Source of the DNA: Persicaria tinctoria
Taxonomy: Eukaryota; Streptophyta; Magnoliopsida; Caryophyllales; Polygonaceae
Direction of reading: 5' to 3'
NCBI GenBank assembly: GCA_037127255.1
Contig: JBANSL010000007.1
Span: 63,411,038 to 63,475,037 of the forward strand
DNA length: 64,000 nucleotides
Of the stretch, positions 19,903 through 31,262 are shown piece by piece. Position numbers and translations under genes: made by a program. Each line of letters starts with the position of its first letter. Position 1 is the stretch's first letter. The notes beneath the pieces are model-generated. The model was not told the DNA's origin. It worked only from the letters and a program-made list of their open reading frames with translations, and did no database searches.

Positions 19903-22870
19903 TGAAATACCCCAAATTATCTTTGAGTATTTCTTTTTAAGTAAATATAATTTTCGTAATAAAAGTCCTTTTATTTTGAACTTAGAAAAGTCTTTCAAAT
20001 TAACTATACATTTAAGTTTTTATAACTATTCTTGAGATATTTCATTTTTATTGTTATTTATTCATATGCATCTATAGTAAATAAATTAGATTTGAAGTTA
20101 TATTATTTAAGGCAAAGTTGTATGGTTTTCTTCGAAATGGAGAGGGAATTATAATTGTACTTTAATTTAATATAAGGTTTTAAAAGAAATGTTATTATGC
20201 AAATGAAATGTATTTAAATTAATTTTTATGATATTATTTAAATTATGTAGGATTTAAATAAATGAAATTTCGGGTATACATGTACATATATTTATAAATA
20301 GAAATAAGGCTTGAACCAATGGTTTCTATTTTTATTTCTTTCGGTTCAAGTGAACCAAACCCATCAAAAAAAATGTTGAACCGGTTCAGTTGAACCCATC
20401 TTCAACCTCCCGCTTGCCCAGTTCACTGTTGAAATTTGTGATTTTGACCTTCCTCAAATCTTGCTCGAATCTTAACGTTTTTGCTTCTAGAATGTTGCCC
20501 GAGTCCTATCATATCTATATCTTTAACTAATTGGTGATTTCGAATCCAGAACGAGCTCGAACGAGTTTATCCCAAATTCGGAGTTTTATCCCTTCCGCCC
20601 AAATTATGGTATATTTTATCAGATTAACCACCTAGATAGCTTCTAGAAAGATATTTAGTTATCCCTATGGATTCGATTCTATCTAAATCGCCTCCGTTTG
20701 AAATCGACTATAAATATAGGGGTTCGGTGTTCATTGAAATTCATTCCGTAGAGAAGAGATCCAAGCTTCTAGTTTATTCCATTGGGTTCTAAACATCTCT
20801 AAAAACAATCCTCTTCACAAGTTTTTCACAAAAACATTCCGAATTCAAAAACCCCATTTCGATTCATCACACCGGGGCTCCGCTTCTTTGATGTCGACTG
20901 CCGTCTTACCACCACCAAAGCCGCCAGTGGTCACCACCGACGGACTCGCCACGCCACCACGGTCATGTAGCCGCTGTTAGCATGCGCCTCCGAGCCCTAG
21001 GTTGTCACCGAGAGCCTGCCGAAGGTCCGACGTTGTCGAGCGTTTCTGCACAGGGGCTGTCTACTTGTGACGGGAGGGAGGAGGAAGAAAGATAATTACG
21101 TAAAGCCTCCCATACTTTCTATTCTTTCCAAACAATGCTCTTTTCAGTTTTTAAAATTTTCATATTCTAACCCATACTTTTATGTGGGCATAAATCGCTT
21201 TCCAATTCCGTTAAATCGCAGAGACTCGTCAACTCATACGGCCATACGAAGATTTCGATTCGAGATAAAAGTATTCAAACACGCACTTGCGATTTCATTT
21301 CAGGCAAGTGACATTCCGAGCCTTTCTGCTCAATTGGTGCTTTCGTGTCTTGTTTGTTTTCATGTCTTTGATTGCTTGCCAAGTTAAATAAAATAAATCA
21401 CAATTCACTTGCTTGTGTGATTTATTTACCGTTCAGTTTGAATTTGGCAAGTTTAATTGGGTGACCTTAATAAGATAATAATAATATAGTTACCCACCGG
21501 TCATTTAAAGCATGATTTATTATTGTCCTTTAATGCTAATTGGTTAGGAATGGAACATGTTATTTCTTTGATGTTTCCATCCTTTATTTTAATTGCTTTC
21601 ATTTCATTTGGCATTCATGTTAATTACCTATAAATAACATGGGTTATCTTGTGTTGTGTGATCACCTAGGATACCTAAATAAAATAGTAATAATGTGAGG
21701 ATTGTGTGTTACGATTGGAACTCAATTAAATCAAGATCAATGAAAGCAAAATGTATCAATCAACGTAAATCAAATGTGAACCGTAATGTGTGAAGTCAAG
21801 TGAAAGTGATGTTGTAGAGTCAGGTCGGGGCCGTTACTCCTCGGTCTAAAGGTTTCATGAAACTAACACATTTCCGTACAGAAATGTTACACTACCTCCG
21901 GTAGTAGGCCGCTATCTGCTAGTGAGAGCGGGGCCGGTATCATATTATAACAAATAGTGTGTGTTGTGAAACATTCAATTCATATTAAGAGTGGTAAACG
22001 TGTATAGCATATAAATCTGTGTTTAAGCTACGCACTGTGAGGAAGTGAGTGAAGTGTGTTATATCAATATGTTTTAAGCTACTCAATGTGAGGAAAGTGA
22101 GCGAAGTGTGATATATATATATATATATACATCTTCTTAGCATAGTAAGAACAAAGCTTTACAGTGATCACAATTAATTCAAGCTATATCATATTCCATC
22201 TGTAATCGGAGTGTGGTTCCTAAGAGTGCTTGTCGCTCGCATCTTTTGTTACTCAATCCTACTGGATTATCCGTGTCACATGAGTCGTGTCTTAAAATGT
22301 TAAGCCTTCACATAAAATATTCTTAATAATCGCATTTGGGTTTAGATTCATACCGTATTATGGTCACTGAGTTTGAGTCCAGAGAAGTCCCAGTTTTCGA
22401 GCCGTCATTTGCTAGTTCTTGCGAACTAACCGTCCTTTATTTGGATGGCTGGTGTCCTTCATTCTGGATGCCAGACCAGTTTTCGCAGGTTTAGGTCGAG
22501 TCTCAGGGGAGAAGATAGGAGAAGTTGAGAAGACATTTAAGTTACTTTTAACATTGTATTTAAAGTTTAAATTTCTAGATATATTGTATAAGAATTTTAT
22601 TGTTTTATTTTATTTAAAAGTCTTCCGCTGTATTGTTCTCAATTTGTAATTAAATTCTCAATTTTCGAGGAGAGTTTAATAAAGAATTATTTTTATATTT
22701 CAAGTCTTCCGCTATTTAATTGTATTTTATTTATGTATTTAATATTATCATATTGTTTATGGGAGCATGGTTGCATGTCCCTCTAAGCCTAAGGTGGTTA
22801 CGAAGACATTAAAGTCCGAGTAATCACTGGCGCTGTGGCATTCCCTCGGGTTTTAAAAGGGGGTGTTACA
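19903..22870 (+). mobile_element. Long terminal repeat (about 3.0 kb) of a Ty3/Gypsy-like element
   Basis: The segment starts TGAAATACCCC directly after a polypurine tract (AAGGGGGGAGA, 19890-19900) and ends GGGTGTTACA, giving TG...CA ends. It contains a TATA-like box at 20708 and a transition from AT-rich U3 to more GC-rich sequence (20870-21060), as in an LTR. Direct repeats of about 50 bp around 22026-22110 (AAGCTAC...GTGAGGAA...GTGAGNGAAGTGTG) and a short (AT)n tract lie in the 3' part. No matching 5' LTR was found in the window. The 106-codon frame at 21067-21387 is not a recognised protein. Confidence 0.6.
20708..20718 (+). promoter_or_regulatory. TATA-like box of the LTR
   Basis: CTATAAATATA followed by GGGGTTCGG lies about 800 bp into the LTR, a plausible start of the retroelement transcript. 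Position and motif are seen; activity is inferred. Confidence 0.5.
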
Positions 22871-24396
22871 AGGTATGGGTCGAGGTTTCAAATTCATTTT
22901 AATATTAGTAGAAAAGAGGGATTTCAAACCCTAAAACGTCAAAGAGTCGTTGGTTACCCTGAACCCGTCCTAAGACTATGTCGCGAAAATCAATTCAAAC
23001 GAAAGTAAAGCGGAAGAAAAGTTAAGATACAAAGTGTCACGGCCGAGCCGGGTCAAAACCAAATCATAAGCGAGTGATTACCATTTTACCAAGTCAGAGT
23101 GTTAGTCAGATTCTTCGATTCGCCAAGGAATTCCCCGTCATAGAAGCAAAGAGCAAGCAAGGATAGGTACCTAACACTATCCACGAAGCCAAGCCCGGTA
23201 ATCGAATGCGGGTCCTCTGACCGCGCTGAGGCCATATAACATGCCTATACCTAATAAAAGGATGACTAATGCAGTACAAGATTTAAATCAAATAAGCATG
23301 CTTGACAAATATAATAATATACAGAAAGCTGTAAAGGGCTCAAGACAATGCTAGGTGGCATATCCCTCTCCTACTCCGCCCCATTTTTCATGAGCAGACC
23401 TGGCCAGTACGGTACCCATTGCCTCGTGGTGGTGCACGGACCACGGCAGAATAGCATGCTCAATAACACAACCAAACACAACATCATACACCTCTTGCCC
23501 GATGGTGCTAGGCTATAGTAACAAGCTCATATTAACTCGAATGACTAAGGCCACCCGATGAGGCTGGGCTACCCTTTGACCCTAGCAAAGACTCTAGGAC
23601 TATCACAGATAATGGTCGTTCTGTTTCAAACACACATAGTAACCACGTGCTTAGTTCAAAGCAATCCTAGCATGATACTACATGACATGCTTTAATATGC
23701 AACAAAATTACACATCACATGACACATCAGGCATGAGGTCAAGGTTACTGAGTAACTCCCGTAGGAAGATAACACAAGCAAGGGCCCAAATGCAAGTCCA
23801 AAGCAACCCAAAAGCAATACACACCTATCATTAAGCCATTTCCGTAAGCTACCAGACCAACATTACACGAAACCCAAGTTCTCAACATTCGCAAAGCCAA
23901 CCGATAGTAAAACCGTTTTCCCAAAACCTTTCCAATACGATCAACATCGACCAAAATCATTCTTCCAATAAAAACCATTGTTAAAATCATACCAACCATA
24001 TTTTCCAAACTCTTAAATCCCAAATTAAGTCAACTCATATTCAAAATAATTTCTGAAATCATACTTGGCCAAGTTCTGACATTTATCATTTAAATACTTA
24101 ACAAATTCCCAAAATCATATTATTAACACAATCCCGGCATGTTTATTTTCAAAATCATTACATAAATAAATTTCGACATTTAGTCACAAAATAATTCTAT
24201 TTCCACAACCATATTTATAAATCAAAGCCCACAATCGTTTCAAATTTCTAAAATCACAATTTAAAACATCACTAAGTACATATTCCAAATAACATCACTT
24301 TTAAAACATTTTATAATATAATAATAATTTCAGAAATAATTTATACAATATATAACATATAAACCGAATTTAACTAATTGAATAAAGAAATTATTT
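22871..24396 (-). mobile_element. Inverted partial LTR related to the 50-61 kb retrotransposon
   Basis: On the minus strand this segment follows the same order of landmarks as the LTRs at 49968-52985 and 58367-61376: GTCAGG/GTCAGA block, GGAAAGG with TTTTGG...GTTGATGTTGATC, GTGTATTGC...TTTGGACTTGCATTTGGGCC, GTAGTACCGTGCTAGG-like, AACAGAACG...GATAGTCCTAGAGTC, and finally CCTCGACCCATACCT at 22871. It is diverged, lacks the last 70 bp of the LTR, and stops at the giant MULE. The 92-codon minus frame at 23745-24023 is a translation of LTR sequence and not a gene. Confidence 0.7.
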
Positions 24397-24480
24397 AGCC
24401 AAATGTCCATTTTATCCACATCCTTTTGCAAAATGTCCAATTAAAAAGAGTTTTTGCTAAATGTCCAAAATATTTTCGAA
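24397..24480 (+). repeat. Left terminal inverted repeat of the MULE
   Basis: Reads CCAAATGTCCATTTT...CCTTTTGCAAAATGTCCAA...TTTTTGCTAAATGTCC. The reverse complement of the right end follows the same order of motifs with scattered mismatches. The motif (A/T)TGTCCA repeats three times within the TIR. Confidence 0.75.
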
Positions 24481-25289
24481 AACCCCATAATACCCTTACC
24501 TTTATAATTCACCAATGGTCAGTTGCAGGCGGTTTCATCATCATTCCCGTCTTCTCTCTCCTGCTCTCCAGACGCAACTCCCTCTCCCCGACGATTCCAC
24601 GCCATTTTCAGTTGCAGGCGGTTTTCCTTCCACCGTTTCTCTGGTTTTCGCCGGTTCCCCTGCTGCTGTCTTCTCCCAGTTCGATTTCGTGTCGATCTTC
24701 GTGCTTCTAATGGCGTCGTCATCAGGTACTGGACTACTGCTCACTGTCATTTCAAATGAACTCGGTTTCTGTTTAGGGTTTTGCAATTTCTGTTTGCATT
24801 TGGACATCTCCTTCCATTTCCTGCTTGTTCTTCTCTGGTTGTCGTCAGTTTGTTGTTTAATTTGGTTTTATTTTTGTGATTTTATCCTGTTCAGCAACGG
24901 TTAGGGTTTGTGTTTTGCTTTTATTTGTATGTAAGGGTTATGAGTTTGTGATATGATGCATTGTTTGTTTATTGAACTAATTTCGTTTCAAATTTAGCAT
25001 TTATGCACAGTTGTTTGATCAATTTTATATGCATGGTGACAGGAGATTCCCTTTTTGGTTCCAGGATGTTGTAAGCCATTGTTCTGTCTGTTTTTGTGAT
25101 TCTTCTGTTTTCTATAAGGTTTCTGAGTTTGTGATATGATGCTTTATTTCTTCCTTGGACTGATTTTGTTTTGAATTTAGTATTTATGTATTTCATCTAT
25201 TCCTCAAGTGTGGTGACAGTAGTTTATATGTTTGGTTACAGTCTGTTCTATGTCCGTTCATGGTGGGAGATCATTCATTGCTTAGAATT

Positions 25290-26640
25290 ATCCTTTTAGT
25301 GACACCATATATTCCCACTGTTTTAATGTTTTACACCACATTAAGCTTTGCTTAGCATTAGCTCCTTTAGGGTTATTGCTTCCCTTGTCCTAGGGGTATC
25401 CATTTGGTGACTCCATTCCTGTTGGTTACATGATTCTTTTCCACCACACATGTATCTTTGCTTAGCATTAGCCCCTTAGGGTTGTTGCTTCCCTTGTCCT
25501 AGGGGTATCCATTTGGTGACACAATTAATTTTGATGACACCGTTACTCATGCTGAGAGTGTATTTGCTTAGCATTAGCCCCTTTAGGGTATTTGATTCCC
25601 TTGTCATAGGGTTGTCCTGTTGGTGACACCATTACTCCTGCTGACAACCCTCATCTCTCAATAAAGTATTGTACATAACATCCCTAAACCCTAAATCCTC
25701 AACCCTAAACCCTAAACCATACTGTACACCACATGTCCTTGTGATGACAGGATTCTTTACACTACACATGTATCTTTTCTTAGCATTAGCCTTTTAGGGG
25801 TGTTGCTTCCCTTGTCCTAGGGGTATCCATTTGGTTACAAAATTAATTTTGATGACACCATTACTCATGCTGACAGAGTATTTGCTTAGCATTAGCCCCT
25901 TTAGGGTATTTGATTTCCTTGTCATAGGGTTGTCCTGTTGGTGACACCATTACTCCTGCTGACACCCCTCATCTCTCAATGAAGTACTGTACATAACATT
26001 TTAGGGTTTAGGGTTTAGGGCCTTGGCCCTAAACCCTAAAGACTCAACCCTAAATCCTAAATCATACTGTACACCCCATGTCGTTGTGATGACAGGATTC
26101 TTTACACTACACATGTATCTTTGCTTAGCATTAGCCCTTTAGGGGTGTTGCTTCCCTTGTCCTAGGGGTATCCATTTGGTTACACAATTAATTTTGATGA
26201 CACCATTACTCTTGCTGACAGAGTATTTGCTTAGCATTAGCCCCTTTAGGGTATTTGATTCCCTTGTCATAGGGTTTTCTTGTTGGTGCCATTACTCCTG
26301 CTGACAGAGCATTTGCTTAGCATTAGCTCCTTTAGGGTATTTTATTCCCTTGTCATAGGGTTGTCCTGTTGGTGACACCATTACTCCTGCTGACAGAGTA
26401 TTTGCTTAGCATTAGCCCCTTTAGGGTATTTGATTCCCTTGTCATAGGGTTGTCCTGTTGGTGACACCTTTTCGTGTGGTGAAACCCCTAATTTCTTAAT
26501 GAAGTACTGTACATAACATTTTAGGGTTTAGGGCCTTGGCCCTAAACCCTAAAGACTCAACCCTAAACCCTAAACCATACTGTACACCACATGTCCTTGT
26601 GGTGACAGTATTCTTTACACTGTTTTTTAGGGTGCCCTTG
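25290..26640 (+). repeat. Compound tandem array with interstitial telomere-type repeats
   Basis: Lies in the first intron of the protease gene. The unit TTTGCTTAGCATTAGCC recurs about nine times (25351, 25455, 25564, 25773, 25879, 26121, 26227, 26309, 26400), each followed by TTAGGGTATTTG...CTTGTC(A/C)TAGGG and (T/G)TGGTGACACCATTACTCCTGC-type segments. Three clusters of CCCTAAA/TTTAGGG (25682-25718, 25999-26073, 26519-26577) occur at the start of higher-order units marked by ACTGTACACCACATGTC. The last two clusters form inverted repeats around GGCCTTGGCC. Confidence 0.85.
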
Positions 26641-27441
26641 TTCTTTATCTTTTGTGTATTTATGTATTTGATATATTTCTTATGATTGATGACAGTAGTT
26701 TATCTATTTGATTACAGTCTGTTATATGCCCTTCTTCTTTCTCTTTTGTGTATTTATGTATTTGATAATTCTCATGTTTGGTGGTAGTAGTTTATCTCTT
26801 TGGTTACAGTCTGGTATGTTTCTGTTATGATGACATTATCTTCCATATGGTGACATTTCATTTTTATTTATTTATGTTTGAATTTGATATGTTTTTCAGG
26901 TAAAGATATTGTGCTATTTAGTGAACCTTCTCATTTGGAGACATCATTTCCTCTTGATTCTGCTGGATTTAAGTTCATTGTCCCTGAGAAGAAGCGTTTC
27001 CATGCACATCTTAATGTATACTCAAAGCATGCTGTTATTGATATCATTCGGGAGGGGTTGTCTTCATCTGATTGGGCTGCCCTCATTGATGGCTGTTTTG
27101 GGTCAATTGTGCGTGCCGGTGATCGCCTGTATTTCTATTCTCAACTTGTCCATCAGATGCTGCTACATGAAGTGGCAACAACAAAACAACAACAACGTGC
27201 CCAGTATATCCCGCTTGAAGCAGGGTCTGGGGGGTCGAGTTGTACGCACCCTTTCCCCGACTAGGTCGAGAGGGTGTTTCCTATTGACCCAAGACAAGTC
27301 CTCGAAAACAGGACAAGACTCCACACCAGAGACAACCATAAGACATAAAGGAAAAAAGACCACACACAAGAAATAAGAGAAAGATGCGCAAAAATAGGAC
27401 GAGACGGCAGGAAGGCGTGATGCTGGAAACACTGCACCCTA

Positions 27442-30402
27442 CTAGTTTTCGACAATTCTAATAGCACTCCTCCACTGCACTCTGTCGCGTGACATCTCCT
27501 CTGTGAGTCCCAAAATGGCCAGGTCCTGTCGAATCACTTCACGCCAGCTCTTCTTTGGACGACCTCTGCCACGCCGGACATTGTCGATTGCCAAATGGTC
27601 ACATCTGCGCACAGGCGCACTCGGATCCCTCCTCTGAACATGTCCATACCATCGCAGTCTCGCTTCCCGCAACTTAGCTTGAATACTGACCACTCCTACC
27701 CTTTCTCTAATAGCCTTGTTTCTGATTCTGTCATGCAAAGTGACCCCACACATCCATCTGAGCATCCTCATCTCGGCTACCATTAGTTTCTGTTCATGTG
27801 CCTTACTTGTCGCCCAACACTCTGCCCCATATAGCAAAGCTGGTCTCACCACCACTCTGTAGAACTTACCCTTGAGCTTAAGTGGGACTTTTCTGTCACA
27901 TAGAACTCCTGATGCAGCCCTCCACTTCTGCCAACCTACTTGAATCCGGTGCTTGACATCCATGTCGACTCCTCCATCGCTTTGCATCACAGATCCCAGA
28001 TACTTGAAACTGTCTTTCTTTGGAACAAGGTCCCCACCCAACATGACCCCCTCGTCACCCACTTCCTCTTCACCAAATCTGAAAACCATATATTCCGTCT
28101 TTGTCCTGCTCAACATAAAGCCCTTCTGTTCAAGCTTATCCCTCCATAAATCAAGTTTGCTGCTGACCCCTATCCTAGTCTCATCCACCAGGACAACATC
28201 ATCCGCAAACAGCATACACCACGGGATCCCACCCTGGATACTTCATGACACCACATCCATGACTACTGTAAAGAGAAACGGGCTCAAAGCTGAGCCTTGG
28301 TGCAAGCCCATTTGCACAGCAAAGTACTCAGGGTCCCCACTATGAGAGTACACACTAGTCTGTGAACCCTCGTACATATCCTTAACAACCTTCATGTAGG
28401 ATTCTGGAACCCCTTTAGCTCTCAAACATTCCCAAATAAGGTCTCTTGGCACTCTGTCGTATGCCTTCTCCAAATCAATGAAAATCATATGCAGATTTTT
28501 CTTCCGGTCTCTGTATTTCTCCACCAAGCGCCTCATCAGATGAATAGCTTCTGTAGTAGATCTTCCTGGCATAAAACCAAACTGGTTCTCGGAAACGCTA
28601 ACCAACCCTCTTAGTCGTCGTTCAATAACTCTCTCCCAAATCTTCATTGTGTGGCCGAGGAGTTTAATACCCCTATAGTTGTTGCATTGTTGTACATCGC
28701 CCTTGTTCTTATATAATGGGATTAACTTGCTGAGTCTCCATTCATCTGGCATCCTCCCTGTCCTGAGAATAACGTTGAAAAGTTGGGTAAGCCATTCTAC
28801 CCCCTTAACGCCTAAACACTTTCACACTTCAGCTGGAATCTCATCCGGCCTCACAGCTCTCCTACTCTTCATTTTACTTACAACTCCCTTCACTTCCTCA
28901 TAAGATAGGCGTCTGCAGTGTGAAAATTCATCACAACCACTACTGCTCGAATTACCATCTGTTGCTCTAAAACCCTCATTAAGCAACTCAGAGAAGTATC
29001 TCTTCCATCTCTGCTGAATCTGCGTGTCATCCATGAGCACTCTACCCAACTCGTCCTTAATACATCTTGGTCTGTCCAAATCCTTACTCTGACGTTCCCT
29101 GGCCCGCGCCAAGGAGAAAAGCAATCTGTCTCCCCCCTTCTCATCCAAAGCCTTATACATATGCTCAAATGCCTTTTCTTTAGCTTTTGCCACAACCACT
29201 TTGGCTTCTTTCTTGGCGCGTCTGTATTCTGTTAGTCGACACTCCCTATCGTCCTCGCTGGTACTACTCACCAAACTTCCGAATGCCATATGTTTCCCCC
29301 TGACCGCTTCTCTCACTTCTTCATTCCACCAAGTCTCGTTGCCTTTGTGTCTGCTACTCCCCCGAGAAATGCCCAAGACTTCTGAAGCTGATCGCCGGAT
29401 GCAACTAGCCGCTAAATCCCACATGAAGTCTGCATTGTCCCTAGCTGTCCACAATCCTCCCCTCTCTGCCTCTACTAAAATCTTCTCCGTCAAGAGTGCC
29501 CCATTCTCCTCACTGAGTCGCCACCATCTGATTTTAGACCTGTGCCTGCTGATTGTCCTTCTTCTGCAACCCTTGAACTCGAGCTCTAACACTAGAAGAC
29601 GGTGCGGGGTAGTCAAACCTCCAAACGGAATGCACTTGCAATCTCTGCATCTGCCCCTGTCTCCCTTCCTGACAAGGAAGTAGTCAATTTGCGAGCACCC
29701 ATTACCACTCTCAAAAGTCACTAGGTGGTTGTCTCTCTTAGCAAAGAGAGAGTTCACAATAACACAATCAAAAGCTACAGCAAACTCTAAAAGACTTAGC
29801 CCGCTGTCGTTCCGCACTCCATACCCAAAACCTCCGTGCACTGTACTGTACCCATCACTGCCCTGCCCTATATGGCCATTGAAGTCACCACCCAAAATTA
29901 AACGCTCATTCTCTGGGATATTTCTGACCAAGTCATCCAACTCCTCCCAAAAGATCCTCTTCTCCTCATCACTACGGTTCACCTGAGGGGCATATATACT
30001 CGCAATGTTAAGTATACCACCCTCGAAAACGAGCTTTATAATCAACATCCTATCACTCCTGCGATCCACCTTAACAACACGATCTCTCCATTTCTCGCTC
30101 ACAAGAACCCCAACTCCATTCGTTCTCTTGCAATTACCGGAATACCACAATTTCCAACCATCGATCACTCTAGCCTTCTCACCCACCCACCTTGTCTCCT
30201 GAATGCAAGCAATTTCGATTCCGCGCTCCTTGAGGATCTTGACCAACTCAATAGATTTCCCTGTCAAAGTGCCAATATTCCAAGAACCCACCTTCAACTC
30301 CCAAGTACCCTGCTTGCACCTAGCGCGCCCGTCATTCATTCTTATGAGACCGCGCAGGGAACTCACCACGAGGCACACGAAGAAACCCAAAAAACACAAC
30401 AA
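27442..30402 (-). pseudogene. RTE-type LINE polyprotein (endonuclease + reverse transcriptase), two in-frame stops
   Basis: One continuous frame of 987 codons, broken only by TGA at 28822-28824 (codon 527) and TGA at 28243-28245 (codon 720). The first part is an APE-type endonuclease (GSWNIGTLTG, CIQETRW, GGDFNGHIG, PHRLLVLELEF). The second is a reverse transcriptase (NNYRGIKLL, FIDLEKAYDRVPR, GLHQGSALSPFLF, catalytic MLFADD). It ends with a RTE C-terminal domain ([21 protein letters not shown]). The protein would nick DNA and copy its own RNA. Similar plant proteins are often annotated as craniofacial development protein 2-like. With only two nonsense changes and no visible frameshift, the copy looks fairly recent but inactive. 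Confidence 0.9.
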
Positions 30403-30729
30403 CTAGCCACAGGTTCAGACAGAGCGCAAACAAACACACAACAAACCAGAGAGAACGAAAAAGCCCACTGGCAAATCTAAAGAAACAATCAATTCACAAA
30501 ATAAACATCAAAACTGACAAAGTCCTAACCAAGCTACTACACAAACCTAAAGCAACTCCAAGAATCAAAGAGACCAAAGCGCTAACACAAGGAAATCAAC
30601 TACCCAGGTTACTCGAAGAGAACAAACCGAGATGGAAATCAAGCAATCAATTAGATCAATTAAATCAACAAGAAATCAAGCAATCAATTAAATCAAAATA
30701 ATCAAAACGATCCAAGCAGTAAAACTCAA

Positions 30730-31262
30730 AGCTTACTAAACCCCTTAACGGGGCATTCGCCTGCCGGCTGCGACTTCGGGTGTGGTGGTGGGGGTCTGAT
30801 CTGAGAGGCTAGCCAGGTGGGTGGGCCGAGGGCTGGCCGGGGCAGATTGGATTCGAGGGCGGTGGTGGTGGCCTGGTGGGGGAAACGCAGAGGGAGAGAC
30901 GAGAGGGTGATGGCCTGGCGTGGAGGGTTTGGCGTCGGGTGCTCGGGGGTGGATGCGCTCGTGGGTGTGCGGGGTGGAGGCGAGGTGCGGGGTGGCGGTC
31001 GGAGGCTAGGCGGTGGTGGGGAGGGGGTGGAGAACCCTTGGGCTCGGGGCTCGCGAATGGGGAAGGGGAAAGGAGAGCGGGGGAGATCTGCGGGATCGGG
31101 GAGCCGGAGGTTGGCGCCGGGCCGAGGGCGGGGGTGGGGCCGGTCTGGCGACTGGGTGTCGCCGGAGGGGGTGGTGGAGACTGCCGCCGGTGGCCGGATC
31201 TGCTGTGCCGAGCGTTAGGAGAGAGAGAGCGTTAGGAGAGAGAGCCGGATCTAAGAAAAAGA
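30730..31262 (-). other. GC-rich 5' leader of the RTE element
   Basis: A strongly GC-rich block (GGTGGTGG and GGGGTGG tracts on +) at the 5' end of the LINE. A 15-bp duplication (GTTAGGAGAGAGAGC-type) lies at 31216-31245. The plus-strand frames of 86-133 codons are Gly/Arg composition artefacts. In RTE LINEs the 5' leader holds the internal promoter, so a promoter here is inferred and not seen. Confidence 0.6.

Larger units (their letters stand above)
27175..31262 (-). mobile_element. Full-length RTE-type LINE inserted in the protease gene
   Basis: A 4.1-kb insert splits the DUF1985 exon. Its 3' end at 27175 is a (TTG)n-type tail (plus strand GCAACAACAAAACAACAAC), typical of RTE-clade LINEs rather than poly(A). 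Near-duplicate flanks ATGAAGTG (27167-27174) and ATGAAATG (31263-31270) match at 7 of 8 bases. It holds one long ORF2-like frame (27442-30402) and a GC-rich 5' leader (30730-31262). About 320 bases between the leader and the start codon are A-rich on the plus strand. Confidence 0.85.

Noticed and set aside
24515..24904. 129-codon plus frame at the left end of the MULE
   Set aside because: It runs through the exon 1 donor site of the protease gene into intron sequence. The real start codon is at 24710 in another frame.
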